Below are positions 24,521 through 36,767 of a DNA stretch of 64,000 bases, in pieces. Each line of letters begins with the position of its first letter. The stretch's first letter is position 1. The notes under the pieces were generated by a model. It did not search any database and was not told where the DNA came from. It was given only the letters and a program-made list of their open reading frames with translations. Origin of the DNA: Aralia elata (taxonomy: Eukaryota; Streptophyta; Magnoliopsida; Apiales; Araliaceae). Where the stretch lies: contig CM068385.1 of assembly GCA_034770075.1 (NCBI GenBank), positions 44,786,721-44,850,720 on the forward strand. The letters are read 5' to 3'. Position numbers and translations under genes: made by a program.

Positions 24521-25108
24521 AATTGAAACAGGGAGTAGTCAGGCTGAAAGACTTTAAATCAAGCGCTTGTTGGGAGGCAACCCAATTTTTAATTGCTTTT
24601 AGTTACAATTTTGTGATTTTTAGGAATAATTATTAGATTTATTTCTGTCTTTATCTAGAAGTAATTCGTCAATTTTTTTCTTTTCTTATAGGATACATAT
24701 CAAGGTTTGCAGTTTTTGAAATCAAAAAGATGGGTTTTAAAATTTAATCTCAGGTTACTAGTCGCGCGGCCGCGCCCAATTTGTGAAGAGAATTAACGCG
24801 ATCGCGAAGGTTTTTCAGTGCATTGCAGTGGGATACCGAGGCATTGAAGTGGTTCAGAACGCAGGAAGTCAGTACACTGTGGTTTGGGTTTTTCTTCTTC
24901 TTAGGGTAATACTTCCAATTGACAGTTTGTAGACTTTGGTATACATTGTATTGGGAATTTTGATTATACATTTCAAGAAATCGTGCTATTATTGTTGGAT
25001 TGAATTGTGCATGTAAGTGTATTGGATTGAGATAGTTTGTTAAATCCAAGTGTGATTTCTGTCAAGTTTGGGGGTTGTTACATTGTTGTGCGTTTAAACT
25101 GATTTAAC
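24521..25108 (+). other. Spacer between Athila pol and downstream ORF
   Basis: This is a non-coding 588 bp. It contains a hairpin (24570-24585), GC-rich words (GCGCGGCCGCGCCC at 24764; ACGCGATCGCG near 24795) and a polypurine-like AAGTTTGGGGGTTG (25065-25078). No separate gene is visible. Confidence 0.7.
24570..24585 (+). other. Hairpin TTGGG-AGGCAA-CCCAA after Athila pol
   Basis: Five-base arms TTGGG/CCCAA surround AGGCAA, within the context GCGCTTGTTGGGAGGC, 50 bp after the pol stop. I recall this string as recurrent downstream of pol in plant Athila-type elements, which I could not check here. Its role is unknown. Confidence 0.55.
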
Positions 25109-25239
25109 ATGGCTCCAAAGAGAACTCGTGTGATATCCTCTTCGAGTAGCAGCGACGAAGAAGTCGATGAAAGGGATGTGCTAGACACCCATCGGTTTGT
25201 CAATCTTTCGGCTCAAAATAATTATTTAGATGTGTGGCT
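25109..25239 (+). pseudogene. Athila downstream (env-position) ORF, 5' part
   Basis: ATG 25109 opens a frame with a basic start (MAPKRTR) and an acidic/serine stretch (SSSSSDEEVDERD). It runs open to 25239, where Copia B is inserted, and the frame continues exactly at 34566 once Copia B and one TGGCT repeat are removed. See the 3' part for family and lesions. Confidence 0.82.
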
Positions 25240-27096
25240 TGATAGGTTTGTATAACGCGAACATGCAATCAAATTACATAAATAGAGCGGAAGCGTGATA
25301 AAACGAATTTAAAAATTTTATACAAACCATCACCATGATCTTTCTTTATGCACAATTATTAATTAAACGAAAGAGATGGAGAATAAGAACTATACCCTTG
25401 TAGAATAAAGCTTCCTCAGGTACAAGTTCAACTCCTAGTCCTTCGAGTTCTCCTTGAATTCAACGGTGTGATTCCTTCCTTTGATCAATGTTAGCCACCC
25501 AAGTGTTTGGCCTCTAGAGGTGATCCACCAAGGAAGAACAAATATTCAAGAAGTTGGGTGTTTGGCAAAACCCTAGTTTCTATCTCTATAGAAATTGTAA
25601 GTACTCTCCACAATCTAATGTAAGAGTGTGTAACCCTAATCTATGATAAGACTTCTCTTATTTATAGATGTAGGAAAACCCCTTCCCTAAACTATTTAGG
25701 ATTAGGGTTTCTATTTTAATTAAACTCCTTTAATTATATTCCTAATCCAATTAGGAATTAATGAGAGAGTACTTCTATTAATTAATTCCCAATCCCTATT
25801 AGGAAATAAATAATAGTTCTATTAATTAATTCCCAATCCCTATTAGGAATTAAATAATAGTGATAGTAATAATAATAATAAGACTCCTCTTATTAATTTA
25901 TATTTAATATTTCCAAAATATTAAATAATAAATATTAAGCTATTTAATTTATTCTATCTCCATAGACTAAATTAAATACACTTAACTTATTATTACAATT
26001 ATGCCATTTACTTCTTAAATAAATATTTTCCTTTTGCGGTGTGACCCTTTAGGTTCTCCATATTAAACCGGTTGTGAATAAATCAATTAGAACAATTCTA
26101 ATCTTATTTAAATAAATAAATTAAACTATTTAATTCATTTAAATAAATAATATTTATTCTACAATAAGGGTAAGCCCCCTTAGCGATCAACGACTTTCCA
26201 GATAATATAGATTTCAACATTAATCACAAAAGAACCTTTGAGTAAATAGTTACCGTACAATTCAATCCTTCTACCATACAATGTCCCAATTAAATATAAG
26301 ACATGGAATTTCTGTCAAGTCTTATTTTATTTAATTATATGTATTTCGATTCCCAAATGCACAACTTTAAATAATGCAAATTAGAAACTCCTTTCTAATT
26401 TCATTCTGCCTTGGCCAAGGACTATTGAGTTATCATTTATCGAATCACATAGGACATTCACATCTTTTACTAGACGTGGTAGATTCTTTGTTGATCATTC
26501 ACCTATCTCCATGTAGAACTTATTATACCCAATCATACCCTTTGATATACCCTAAAGGTCTTAAGGGACATGTCAAAGTATAACTTATCATACACAAGAT
26601 ACTATGATGATCTCAAGTCTAAGGATCACTTGTACTACTATCACTAGAGGAATTCCTATTGACATGCGAGTAAAACTCCATTAGGTATTCCTTAGCGAGT
26701 CACGTTCAGTGAACTTATTCTCTAATAAGCACCTACATACTTGCTTTAGTGTCTCCACACAAATGATTATGAGATCAATCATCCTCTTCCTAAGAGCAAG
26801 CAACGTATGTACTAATCTATCCGGACTCACTAATCCCCAATTTAGTAATCCAATGATTAGGAACAATTTTAGTTAGTGAGCTATCTAAAGTTTAGATCTC
26901 ATTAGCATGATCACTATCATGATTCTAAAAGCATTGCTCAAAACTATGGGTTTATCACATTTAATATAACAGCACCATGTAGATAATATAAAATGCCTTT
27001 TAAGAAAATCAATTCTTTTATTAATAAATGAATAAGATTACAAAGTATATGCTACATCATATCAAATATGATTGGCTTGTGTGCATACTACTTTCA
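25240..27096 (-). repeat. 3' LTR of Copia B
   Basis: 1857 bp. On the minus strand it runs TGAAAGTAGTATGC...ACCTATCA. Its partner is 5 bp longer because of a duplicated TTAAT-type unit near 33795. Both LTRs carry CCTATCA rather than the family's CCTAACA, confirming them as a pair. Confidence 0.95.
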
Positions 27097-27111
27097 ATCT
27101 CCCACTTGCAC
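27097..27111 (-). other. Polypurine tract of Copia B
   Basis: On the minus strand, GTGCAAGTGGGAGAT adjoins the 3' LTR. Confidence 0.88.
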
Positions 27112-28526
27112 TAAAGCCAATCGCCATGGTATCTAATACCCATCTTCTCTAAGTGACGATCAAACTGCTGTTGTGTTAAAGCTTTAGTAAATGGATCTAC
27201 AATGTTGTCTTGAGAGTCCACACGCTCCAGGGTGACATCTCCTCTTCCAATGATTTCTCTAATCAAATGAAAACGCCGCAACACGTGTTTGGATTTCTGA
27301 TGAGACCTGGGTTCCTTAGCCTGCGCAACAGCTCCGGTGTTGTCACAGAATAAAGGTACGACTCCTCTAATGCTAGGAACCACTCCAAGTTCAGTTATGA
27401 ATTTCTTCATCCAAACAGCTTCCTTTGCAGCTTCACTTGCAGCTATGTACTCTGCCTCTGTCACTGAATCAGCAACTGTTTGCTGCTTGGAACTCTTCCA
27501 ACTCACTACGCCACCGTTTAAGGTAAACACATACCCTGAAACGGATTTATAGTCATCTTGGTCCGTTTGAAAACTTGAGTCTGTATAGCCCTCTAGTTTT
27601 AATTCAGACCCACCGTAGACAAGAAATACATCCTTAGTTCTTCTTAAGTACTTTAGGATATTTTTCACTGCCTTCCAGTGCTCTTCTCCTGGATTCGATT
27701 GATATCTGCTTGTTACACTAAGTGCATGAGCGACATCTGGTCTAGTACATATCATACCGTACATGATAGATCCTATTGCTGAAGCATAAGGAATCTTACT
27801 CATTCGGTTTCTCTCCTCAGGTGTCTTTGGGGCCTGTTTCTTGGAGAGATGTATTCCATGGCTCATCGGCATGAGACCTCTCTTGGAATATTCCATGCTA
27901 AACCTCTTTAGCATCGAGTCAATGTACTTTCCTTGGGTCAAGCCAAGCATCCTTTTAGATCTATCTCTATAGATCTTTATCCCCAAAATATAGGATGCCT
28001 CACCCAAGTCCTTCATGGAGAAGTGTTTAGATAACCAAATTTTGATCGACTGTAGCATAGGAACATCATTCCCTATCAGTAATATGTCATCAACATATAA
28101 TACAAGGAATGAAACAGCGCTCCCACTAACCTTCTTGTACACACATGGTTCATCCTCATTTTTGATAAAATCAAACCTTTTGATTATCTCATCAAAACGG
28201 ATGTTCCATCTTCGAGAAGCTTGCTTCAATCCATAAATGGATCTTTGTAGCTTACAGACTTGGTTTGTTCCAACTGTTGAAACAAAACCCTCTGGCTGTA
28301 TCATATATACATTCTCCTCAAGCTCTCCATTGAGGAAGGCCGTTTTCACGTCCATTTGCCAGATCTCGTAGTCATGATAAGCTGCAATTGCAAGCAAAAT
28401 CCGATTGGACTTGAGCATAGCTACTGGTGAGAAGGTTTCATCATAGTCAACTCCTTGTCTTTGTTTAAAACCTTTTGCAACCAGTCGGGCCTTATAGGTC
28501 TCTACCTTGCCATCCGCTCCAGTCTT
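27111..28526 (-). pseudogene. Copia B reverse transcriptase-RNase H
   Basis: Reverse transcriptase and RNase H copy the element's RNA into DNA. From 28418 the frame is open for 435 codons to the end of pol (…GIRYHGDWL). Motifs are MDVKTAFLNGEL, CKLQRSIYGLKQASRRW and the catalytic LYVDDILLIGND (about 28075-28110, both Asp present). RNase H shows the Asp-Glu-Asp type residues (GYTDSSFQTD, TEAEYIAASEAAKEAVW, FCDNTGAV) and a KHVLRRFHLIRE tail. The sole lesion is a TGA just after KWVFK (about 28527-28529), a likely Arg CGA to TGA change. It is otherwise a full-length domain set. Confidence 0.92.
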
Positions 28527-29603
28527 TCACTTAAAGACCCATTTACACCCAATAGGCTTAATGCCCTCAGGTGGTGAAACCAAAGTCCATACTTGGTTTT
28601 CATACATGGAGTCCATCTCGGATTTCATGACTTCTTGCCATTTCTCTGAGTCTTCACTACTCATAGCCTCTTCGTAAGTCAATGGATCATCATCATCTAT
28701 GCTGCGTACCTCATCATCATCCTCTATGATGAATCCATACCTATCAGGTATCTTCGGTACTCTTCCAGATTTACGAATAGGTAGTGGTACAGTAGGTTCT
28801 TCCACTTGGTCAGGTACCTGACTTTGATCCGTAGTATTTTGTGGTTCTTGAACTTCTTCAAGATATATCTTACTCCCACTGACCCCTTCAAGGATAAACT
28901 CCTTTTCCAAGAATGCAGCATGTTTTGCTACAAACACCTTTTGATCAGTAGGATGATAGAAATAATACCCTACAGTTTCTTTAGGGTAACCCACAAATCT
29001 ACACTTGTCGGATCTAGTCTTTAGCTTATCATGCTCAAACCTTTTGACATAAGCTGGACAACCCCAAGTCTTAACATACTTAAGATTTGGTTTCCTCCCT
29101 GTCCATAATTCATATGGGGTCTTTGGGACGGATTTGGTAGGTACCTTGTTAAGTAGATATGCAGCCGTTTCTAGGGCATAACCCCAGAAGGATATTGGAA
29201 GGTCGGTAAAACTCATCATGGAACGAACCATGTCCAACAATGTTCGATTTCTCCTTTCAGATACACCATTCAACTGTGGCGTCCCTGGTGGAGTCCATTG
29301 TGAGATTATACCATTTTCTTTGAGACAATTGAGAAACTCATTGGTTAAGTATTCCCCTCCTCGATCCGATCGAAGAATCTTAATACTCTTACCAGTTTGC
29401 TTCTCTACTTCACTTCTGAATTCTTTGAACTTTTCAAACGATTCAGATTTGTATTTCATTAAATACACATATCCAAATCTAGAATGATCATCAGTGAAAG
29501 TAATAAAATAAGAATACCCTCCTCGTGCATTCGTTGTCATAGGTCCACATACGTCTATGTGTACCAACGCTAACAACTCTGTAAACTCTTTCTCCTTTTC
29601 CAC
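28527..29603 (-). pseudogene. Copia B integrase core and linker
   Basis: Copia integrase: first catalytic Asp in HIDVCGPM, second in RSDRGGEY and Glu in NGVSERRNRTLLD, a DDE triad with normal spacing. A C-terminal linker follows with RKSGRVPKIPDRYGF and an acidic stretch, then the start of RT (WTLVSPPEGIKPIGCKWVF). The frame is entered through a frameshift near 29590 (its ATG at 29603 is not the natural start) and ends at the TGA described for RT. The region corresponding to 29491-29780 is deleted in copies A, D and E. Confidence 0.9.
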
Positions 29604-29820
29604 TAAAAGGAGATTTAGTCATCTTACCCATGAGACAAGATTCACAAGTTGGATATGATTCATAATCAGATAGCTCTAAAAGCCCATCTTTATGCAACTT
29701 GGTTAATCTTGTTTCATTGATATGACCGAGTCTACAGTGCCACATAAAGGTATAATTAACATCATCTCTTTTTCTTTTCTTAGTTTTGTTCAATTTGAAG
29801 TATATTTTCATGAAAGTCAA
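29491..29820 (-). pseudogene. Copia B GAG-pre-integrase segment
   Basis: A short frame carries the zinc-binding N-terminal part of integrase: WHCRLGHINETRL … CESCLMGKMTKSPF. It is frame-shifted both from the upstream gag-protease frame (near 29780-29820) and from the integrase core (near 29590). Both shifts are small and the domain itself is complete. Confidence 0.85.
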
Positions 29821-31045
29821 TTATATAAAGTCCAATAAGGAGGTTCCCAACACCATATAAAACATTTTTAATATAAATATAACAACTGTATTTCTTTATT
29901 ATAATATCAAAACAATCCATATCCAATACAGAAATTGAAATAATGTTTCTAATGAGTGTCGGAACATAATAACAATTATTTAAACTAATGAACTTTCCCG
30001 AAGGCAGTGCTAAACAATAAGTCCCTACAGCTAATGCAGCAACCTTTGCTCCATTTCCCACTCGTAGGACGACTTCATCCTTGTTCAGCTTTCTACTTCT
30101 GCTTAGTCCCTGCATATTATTACATATGTGAGAACCACAGCCGGTATCCAATACCCAAGTAGAATTTTGACTTTCAGAAAAATTAATTTCAATCATGAAC
30201 AAACCTAGATCAGAAGACGAAGCTTCTCCAAGCTTCTTTTGGTCCGCAAGATACTGCTTGCAGTTCCTCTTCCAATGTCCCGGCTTGTTGCAGTGGTAGC
30301 AAACTCCTTTGCTATCTGGATCAGGTTTCTTCTTATCCTTTTTCTTCGCCTTGCCCTTAGCCTTCTTGTCTTTCTTCTTTTCAGAAGATACCTTGGGCCT
30401 CTTCCTTTTCTTGGAAGAACCATCCACCAGTAAGACTTGGTTCTTGTTGGATGAGAAGTGACCTTTAGCTGTTTTCAGCATGTTAAGTAACTCAGGCAAG
30501 CTGACGTCCAACTTATTCATGTGAAAATTCACAACAAATTGTGAGAAGGTGTCCGGGAGTGACTGCAAGATCAAATCTTGGCTTAAATCCCCATCCATCA
30601 CGAACCCAAGCTGTCCAAGTTGTTCAATCAGATTGATCATCTTAAGGACATGAGTCTCAACAGCAGTGCCCTCGGTCATACGAGATCGGAAGAGCTCCTT
30701 AGATATCTGATATCTAGCAGTCCTACTTTGCTCACCATACAACTCTTTGAGGTGCAGCAATATAGTAGGAGCATCCATAGTTTCATGTTGACGCTGAAGC
30801 TCGTTACTCATGGATGCGAGCATGATGCATTGAGCCAAGATTGCATCATCTTGCCACTTTCTAAAAGTAGCAATCTCTTCCTCAGAGGCTGTTTCTGCAA
30901 CATTTGCAGGGACTGACGAATTTAGGACATAAGAAATCTTTTCAGCAGTGAGAACAATTCTCAGATTCCTTAACCAGTCCGTGTAATTCGGTCCGGTCAG
31001 TTTGTTAGCATCAAGTATGCCACGCAGTGATAGTGAGTTTGACAT
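29780..31045 (-). pseudogene. Copia B gag-protease
   Basis: The first part of the polyprotein. I chose ATG 31045 (MSNSLSLRGILDANKL), which matches the family start; an upstream in-frame ATG at 31084 adds 13 residues. Gag core: YTDWLRNLRIVLTAEK, ASMSNELQRQHETMDAPT. A Lys-rich basic block follows at about 30310-30420, then the CCHC knuckle CYHCNKPGHWKRNC (about 30265-30310). The protease has the active-site LDTGCGSHIC (about 30130-30165). The frame is intact to 29780, where a frameshift interrupts passage into the integrase region. Copia gag-pol is normally one frame. Confidence 0.9.
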
Positions 31046-31241
31046 TTTTAAATTCTGCATGTGAAATAGACAACATTTTAGCATACATTCATTTTATTAA
31101 TCATCAAAATAAATTAGGTCTTTATTTAAATTGGTATCTCCCACTATTTTCATCAAACTATATTACCCTCATTATATAGTTCGACAAATCTAATTAAAGA
31201 TTTGCTAATGAGAATAAGGATCCCATTTCAAATGTATATAG

Positions 31242-31507
31242 CCTTGTGTGACACAACAAACTATATGTCAATTAAATCACTATGTAACTCCTTGTATTTT
31301 GCCTCTTAGATTATTTTGATCAAGTGTGACACATCCGAATCAAAATTATCCAAGTTAAGTCTAACCTAGCACTTCCATATATTCGAAAGAAAAACACTGT
31401 CCTTGTGTGACACAACAAAACAGCATCGTTCAGTCTATGTATAAGCATCAAATGTGATAATGCAACATCTTAAATATTTAATACTTGCCTTGTGTGACAC
31501 AACAAAC
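31242..31507 (-). repeat. Four dispersed TTGTG-TCA-CACAA motifs
   Basis: On the plus strand they read CCTTGTGTGACACAACAAA near 31242, 31400 and 31489, and AAGTGTGACACATCC near 31322. All have the three-base centre TCA (TGA on plus). The same state is found in D and the other state (CACA) in A and E. Confidence 0.82.
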
Positions 31508-32429
31508 TCATATTAAATATTTAATACTCTATCGCTTTACCATGCTAGAAGGCGACGCTCGATATTCCAAATATCTTTGAACGCTTAGGACTTAATATAA
31601 TTTCTTTGAGGGGTTTGTTATTATTTGTCTCATCTTGTTTAGCGCGCATGCACATATATATATAAAATACGCGTCATATTATTTGACATGCGAAGCATGT
31701 GGGATAATATATAATATATATATATACTAAGCATGCACATATAGAATACTATATTCTACCCGAATTGATTATGGAATTTTATTCTAGTTTGGTTCACTAG
31801 AGCCACCAAGTGAACCAAAGATCAAACCTAGGGTGCAAGAATTAAATTTAAATATAACTATTACATTTAAATCCCGGGCTCCATTACAAACGGATCTTCA
31901 AGCGCTCCTTGCTCCTTGGTCTCCAATTCTTCAAAAATAATTCTAACTAATCCTATTACATAAACTATTTACAATAAATAGAAACCTTGATCAGCAGTCA
32001 AGGGGAAGTACATAGGAGGGAGATAGAATTTACATTAAGAAAAAATTAGAGAAGACGAGGTACGCATACCCCATTTATAAAAATCCATACATTCAAGCAT
32101 CCACTAAAATAAATCCAATCACACATTGGTCAATAGTCCATAATCAATCCCTATTTATTATCATACATATCTCTATATGTATCAATAAATAACATTCATC
32201 TCATGAATAATAAAATCATTCTATACATATATGAGTATCATTTAATGGGCAATTTTAAGTTGCATGAAATCCAATTTCAAGATTAAAATAAACTTTTTAT
32301 TTTAATTATAAAATTATTAAGAATATTATATATATATATATATAACTTATAACATGCCAGGATTACTAACTTATGTTACATACCAAAGTTACTACGGTAT
32401 ACATATATATATAATATATGTGAACCACG

Positions 32430-32430
32430 G

Positions 32431-32491
<61 letters not shown>

Positions 32492-32494
32492 ATA
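32430..32494. repeat. AT dinucleotide microsatellite
   Basis: About 65 bp of (AT)n with one interruption, unique to Copia B's leader. Confidence 0.9.
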
Positions 32495-32684
32495 GAATCA
32501 CGTTACCTGATTATATATATATATAATATATAAGTAATCCTGTTACACCCATTTAATTAAATCAAGTGAGTTTGTTTTTCATAAAATAATAATTTTATAC
32601 AACTAATTATGCCCAATAAATTATTCTAAATACATTCCCATATATAATTAGAATCAAAACAATTAATAATTCGCATAAAGTTTG

Positions 32685-32698
32685 GCTCTTGATACCAC
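32685..32698 (-). other. Primer-binding site of Copia B
   Basis: On the minus strand, GTGGTATCAAGAGC directly follows the 5' LTR. It has one extra A compared with TGGTATCAGAGC. Confidence 0.88.
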
Positions 32699-34560
32699 TG
32701 ATAGGTTTGTATAACGCGAACATGCAATCAAATTACATAAATAGAGCGGAAGCGTGATAAAACGAATTTTAAAATTTTATACAAACCATCACCATGATCT
32801 TTCTTTATGCACAATTATTAATTAAACGAAAGAGATGGAGAATAAGAACTATACCCTTGTAGAACAAAGCTTCCTCAGGTACAAGTTCAACTCCTAGTCC
32901 TTCGAGTTCTCCTTGAATTCAACGGTGTGATTCCTTCCTTTGATCAATGTTAGCCACCCAAGTGTTTAGTCTCTAGAGGTGATCCACCAAGGAAGAACAA
33001 ATATTCAAGAAGTTGGGTGTTTGGCAAAACCCTAGTTTCTATCTCTATAGAAATTGTAAGTACTCTCCACAATCTAATGTAAGAGTGTGTAACCCTAATC
33101 TATGATAAGACTTCTCTTATTTATAGATGTAGGAAAACCCCTTCCCTAAACTATTTAGGATTATGGTTTCTATTTTAATTAAACTCCTTTAATTATATTC
33201 CTAATCCAATTAGGAATTAATGAGAGAGTACTTCTATTAATTAATTCCCAATCCCTATTAGGAAATAAATAATAGTTCTATTAATTAATTCCCAATCCCT
33301 ATTAGAAATTAAATAATAGTGATAGTAATAATAATAATAAGACTCCTCTTATTAATTTATATTTAATATTTCCAAAATATTAAATAATAAATATTAATCT
33401 ATTTAATTTATTCTATCTCCATAGACTAAATTAAATACACTTAACTTATTATTACAATTATGCCATTTACTTCTTAAATAAATATTTTCCTTTTGCGGTG
33501 TGACCCTTTAGGTTCTCCATATTAAACCGGTTGTGAATAAATCAATTAGAACAATTCTAATCTTATTTAAATAAATAAATTAAACTATTTAATTCATTTA
33601 AATAAATAATATTTATTCTAAAATAAGGGTAAGCCCCCTTAGCGATCAACGACTTTCCAGATAATATAGATTTCAACATTAATCACAAAAGAACCTTTGA
33701 GTAAATAGTTATCGTACAATTCAATCCTTCTACCATACAATGTCCCAATTAAATATAAGACATGGAATTTCTGTCAAGTCTTATTTTATTTAATTTAATT
33801 ATATGTATTTCGATTCCCAAATGCACAACTTTAAATAATGCAAATTAGAAACTCCTTTCTAATTTCATTCTGCCTTGGCCAAGGACTATTGAGTTATCAT
33901 TTATCGAATCACATAGGACATTCACATCTTTTACTAGACGTGGTAGATTCTTTGTTGATCATTCACCTATCTCCATGTAGAACTTATTATACCCAATCAT
34001 ACCCTTTGATATACCCTAAAGGTCTTAAGGGACATGTCAAAGTATAACTTATCATACACAAGATACTATGATGATCTCAAGTCTAAGGATCACTTGTACT
34101 ACTATCACTAGAGGAATTCCTATTGACATGCGAGTAAAACTCCATTAGGTATTCCTTAGCGAGTCACGTTCAGTGAACTTATTCTCTAATAAGCACCTAC
34201 ATACTTGCTTTAGTGTCTCCACACAAATGATTATGAGATCAATCATCCTCTTCCTAAGAGCAAGCAACGTATGTACTAATCTATCCGGATTCACTAATCC
34301 CCAATTTAGTAATCCAATGATTAGGAACAATTTTAGTTAGTGAGCTATCTAAAGTTTAGATCTCATTAGCATGATCACTATCATGATTCTAAAAGCATTG
34401 CTCAAAACTATGGGTTTATCACATTTAATATAACAACACCATGTAGATAATATAAAATGTCTTTTAAGAAAATCAATTCTTTTATTAATAAATGAATAAG
34501 ATTACAAAGTATATGCTACATCATATCAAATATGATTGGCTTGTGTGCATACTACTTTCA
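32699..34560 (-). repeat. 5' LTR of Copia B
   Basis: 1862 bp, with minus-strand ends TGAAAGTAG...CCTATCA. A TATA box TCTATAAATAAG lies on the minus strand at 33116-33127. Confidence 0.95.
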
Positions 34561-34565
34561 TGGCT

Positions 34566-35604
34566 TGGTAAGAATTTTGTGCAAGAAAGAGGGTTGCAGC
34601 CAGATGACGACGATGGGATGATAAAGAGACAGATTATGGGGCATGGATGGGTGTTATTTGTTGAATTCCCTATGCCAGCCCCGATGGCAATTGTTCGAGA
34701 ATTCTATGCCAACGCTCGAGAAACACAAAATGGTATCTCTTATGTGCGGGGCAAGGAAGTGAGATATGATAAGATAGCCATCAATGATCTGTACCATTTG
34801 CAAACACGCCCTGAAGATGGTTCCGACTGGTTTGCTTATGGGCGTTCGAATATTGATTTGGACTTGATTGTTTCAGAGATGTACAAGCCGGATACTCAGT
34901 GGACCACTAAGGTCGGTACTACCCAGAAACTCCATTTCCCACATACGGCTCTCAATCGGTACGCGAAGGCATGGTATAGCTTTATCTGTGCTAGTATGCT
35001 TCATACGAGGCATATGAATGACGTTACAAAAGACCGAGCTATACTGTTATATGGAATTCTAAAGAGCAAACTAGTTGATGTGGGAGCCCTCATTCACTCG
35101 TCCATGTTGTGATCTATGCGAGGGAGTACCTCTGGCGGAATCCTGCATGCTTCAATTGTTAGTCGTCTTTGCATAGCAGCTGGGGTTACGTGGGACAACA
35201 ACGAGACTTTACTACTGCCAATGAAGGATATTGATCATAATCACATCCGGAAGTACGTTGTCTGGGATGGTGGCGAGTCTCATCCGCGAGGACTTGGATT
35301 CATTATGGGTAGTACTGATGTCGAAGAAGAGGAGGATGCAGGAGCAGATGAAGCAGAGGCTGCCATGCCAGTGAATCCTACCATGTATGCCCACCAGGAA
35401 CGCGATCTGCATCGTCTTTAGAGAAGGATGGACGCTCTATATGCAGATTTCCGTATGTATTCTATGGACTTTTCTGGAGCGTTGGAGGCATTCAACCAGT
35501 TGGGTGTACAGGTCCAGTTTCCCACTTTTGGTTCCACTAGTTCATACCCACCACCTGATACTCCTCCCGAGCCTACTGCGGGAGATGATGATGCGGCTAT
35601 TTAG
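34566..35604 (+). pseudogene. Athila downstream ORF, 3' part (putative plant transposon protein)
   Basis: This continues 25109-25239 in frame across the Copia B insertion. The segment REFYANARETQ … YVRGKEVRYDKIAINDLY is the signature of the Pfam-type 'putative plant transposon protein' domain common downstream of pol in Athila-like elements. The position is that of env in retroviruses, but I see no signal peptide or obvious membrane anchor. An acidic stretch (VEEEEDAGADEAEAA) and a Pro-rich tail (PPPDTPPEP) follow. In-frame TGA at 35110-35112 and TAG at 35419-35421 break it; the natural end appears to be the TAG at 35602-35604. Combined length would be about 390 codons. Function is unknown. 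Confidence 0.8.
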
Positions 35605-36752
35605 CGGAGTTTCTTTGTTTCCCCTTGTGCTTTAATTTTTACAATGAGGGCATTGTCTATCATGAGTTTGGGGGGGTGATAGTTAATTTTTTGTGTTTGC
35701 ATGATAGTTGATTTTTATGCATATTGTCTGTTAGTTGATTTGATTTGTGTTTATGTAAGTTAGTTTGTGGTGCATTTAGTTTGTTGCATGAATCCAAGTG
35801 AGTAGTTGATATGATTTTGGCTCGGCCAATGATGAGTTTGGTTTTATTGTGTTAACGTGGACAGTTTGATAGTCACTAGGAATGATATAATTGAGATCAT
35901 AAGAATAATTATGCCTGTCATAACTTGAGTTATTGGATAGCACGAATAATTTGATTAATTTGACTGTTGGGGTTCAAAGGGTTGTATAACTGATTTTTAC
36001 ATGAGAGTTGGGTAAAACATTATCAGGCGAATCAACAAGGAAGGCTAAATAGGGTAAAAGCTGAGTTTGAGGGTTTATGATTAAAAATATATATAAAAAA
36101 AAAAATCAATCAGAAAAATTCAAAAATACAATAAATGCGTTGACTAGTTAGGTTTTGTGGCCTTTGTCACTCGAGTAATTAGATCCTTAGGGGTGTCTTA
36201 ACACCTAGTGCCCTAAAGCCGACTGGTTTGGGAGTCACTGATTGAACGCTCGTTACATGGGTGATTTTGAAAAGCCTAGGAGATCCTGGCATTGCACAGT
36301 TAGGCATAAATACGAGATGGAGCGTAAAACGCACTCGTAGAAGAATAAAGTTAGAAATAAGCCTTGTTAGTACCCTCATGCTTAGTATTTGCTTAATTTT
36401 GGTTGGAGTTGTTGTATTTGCTTGAATTAAATTGAAAATAGATTATTCTTGTTTTAGAGTTGGTTATGCGGCTATATTTTGAACTTTGGATAGTTAAAGT
36501 GATTAATGAACACACACTCACAACTTGGGCGTTGACAGGTGTATATTGTTCGATTTATGGGGATTATTAGTTCCTATTGACTGGATTTTCTGTTTCAAGT
36601 TAGTTGTTGATACCTCTGAGGCTAACGGTTAAGATTCATACTGGCTATTGGTTGGATTCTTAGGCATGGTAGTTGTTAGTTGCATTCATGCTATTGTGTT
36701 GCATTGTGTTTTGTTGTATTGTTCTGCATTGCTTGGGGACAAGCAACAGTTT
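35605..36752 (+). other. Athila 3' non-coding region
   Basis: 1.15 kb without a gene. It includes a second polypurine-like tract, GAGTTTGGGGGGGTG (35664-35678), and an A-rich run (36093-36103). Otherwise nothing is recognisable. Confidence 0.7.
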
Positions 36753-36767
36753 GAGTTTGGGGGTATT
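36750..36767 (+). other. Polypurine tract of Athila
   Basis: TTTGAGTTTGGGGGTATT immediately precedes the 3' LTR start TGATGAGTAGG. The G-run word TTTGGGGG also occurs at about 25068 and 35667. Confidence 0.85.

Larger units (their letters stand above)
31046..32684 (-). other. Copia B untranslated leader
   Basis: Non-coding. It contains the TTGTG-TCA-CACAA motif array (31242-31507), AT microsatellites (32325-32340 and 32430-32494) and only one remnant of the AAATAAA/TTTATTT array (about 32283-32305). The GC-rich block seen in other copies is missing. Confidence 0.75.
25240..34560 (-). mobile_element. Copia element B (youngest, nearly intact)
   Basis: A full-length minus-strand Ty1/copia element of 9.3 kb with LTRs 25240-27096 and 32699-34560, PBS, leader, gag-pol and PPT. 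The exact 5-bp target repeat is TGGCT (25235-25239 and 34561-34565). By eye the LTRs differ at about 13 positions plus one 5-bp indel, so it is the youngest datable insertion here. Gag-pol has a normal YVDD box but carries two frameshifts and one stop. Its leader lacks most of the AAATAAA/TTTATTT array and the GC-rich block present in the other copies. Confidence 0.95.
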
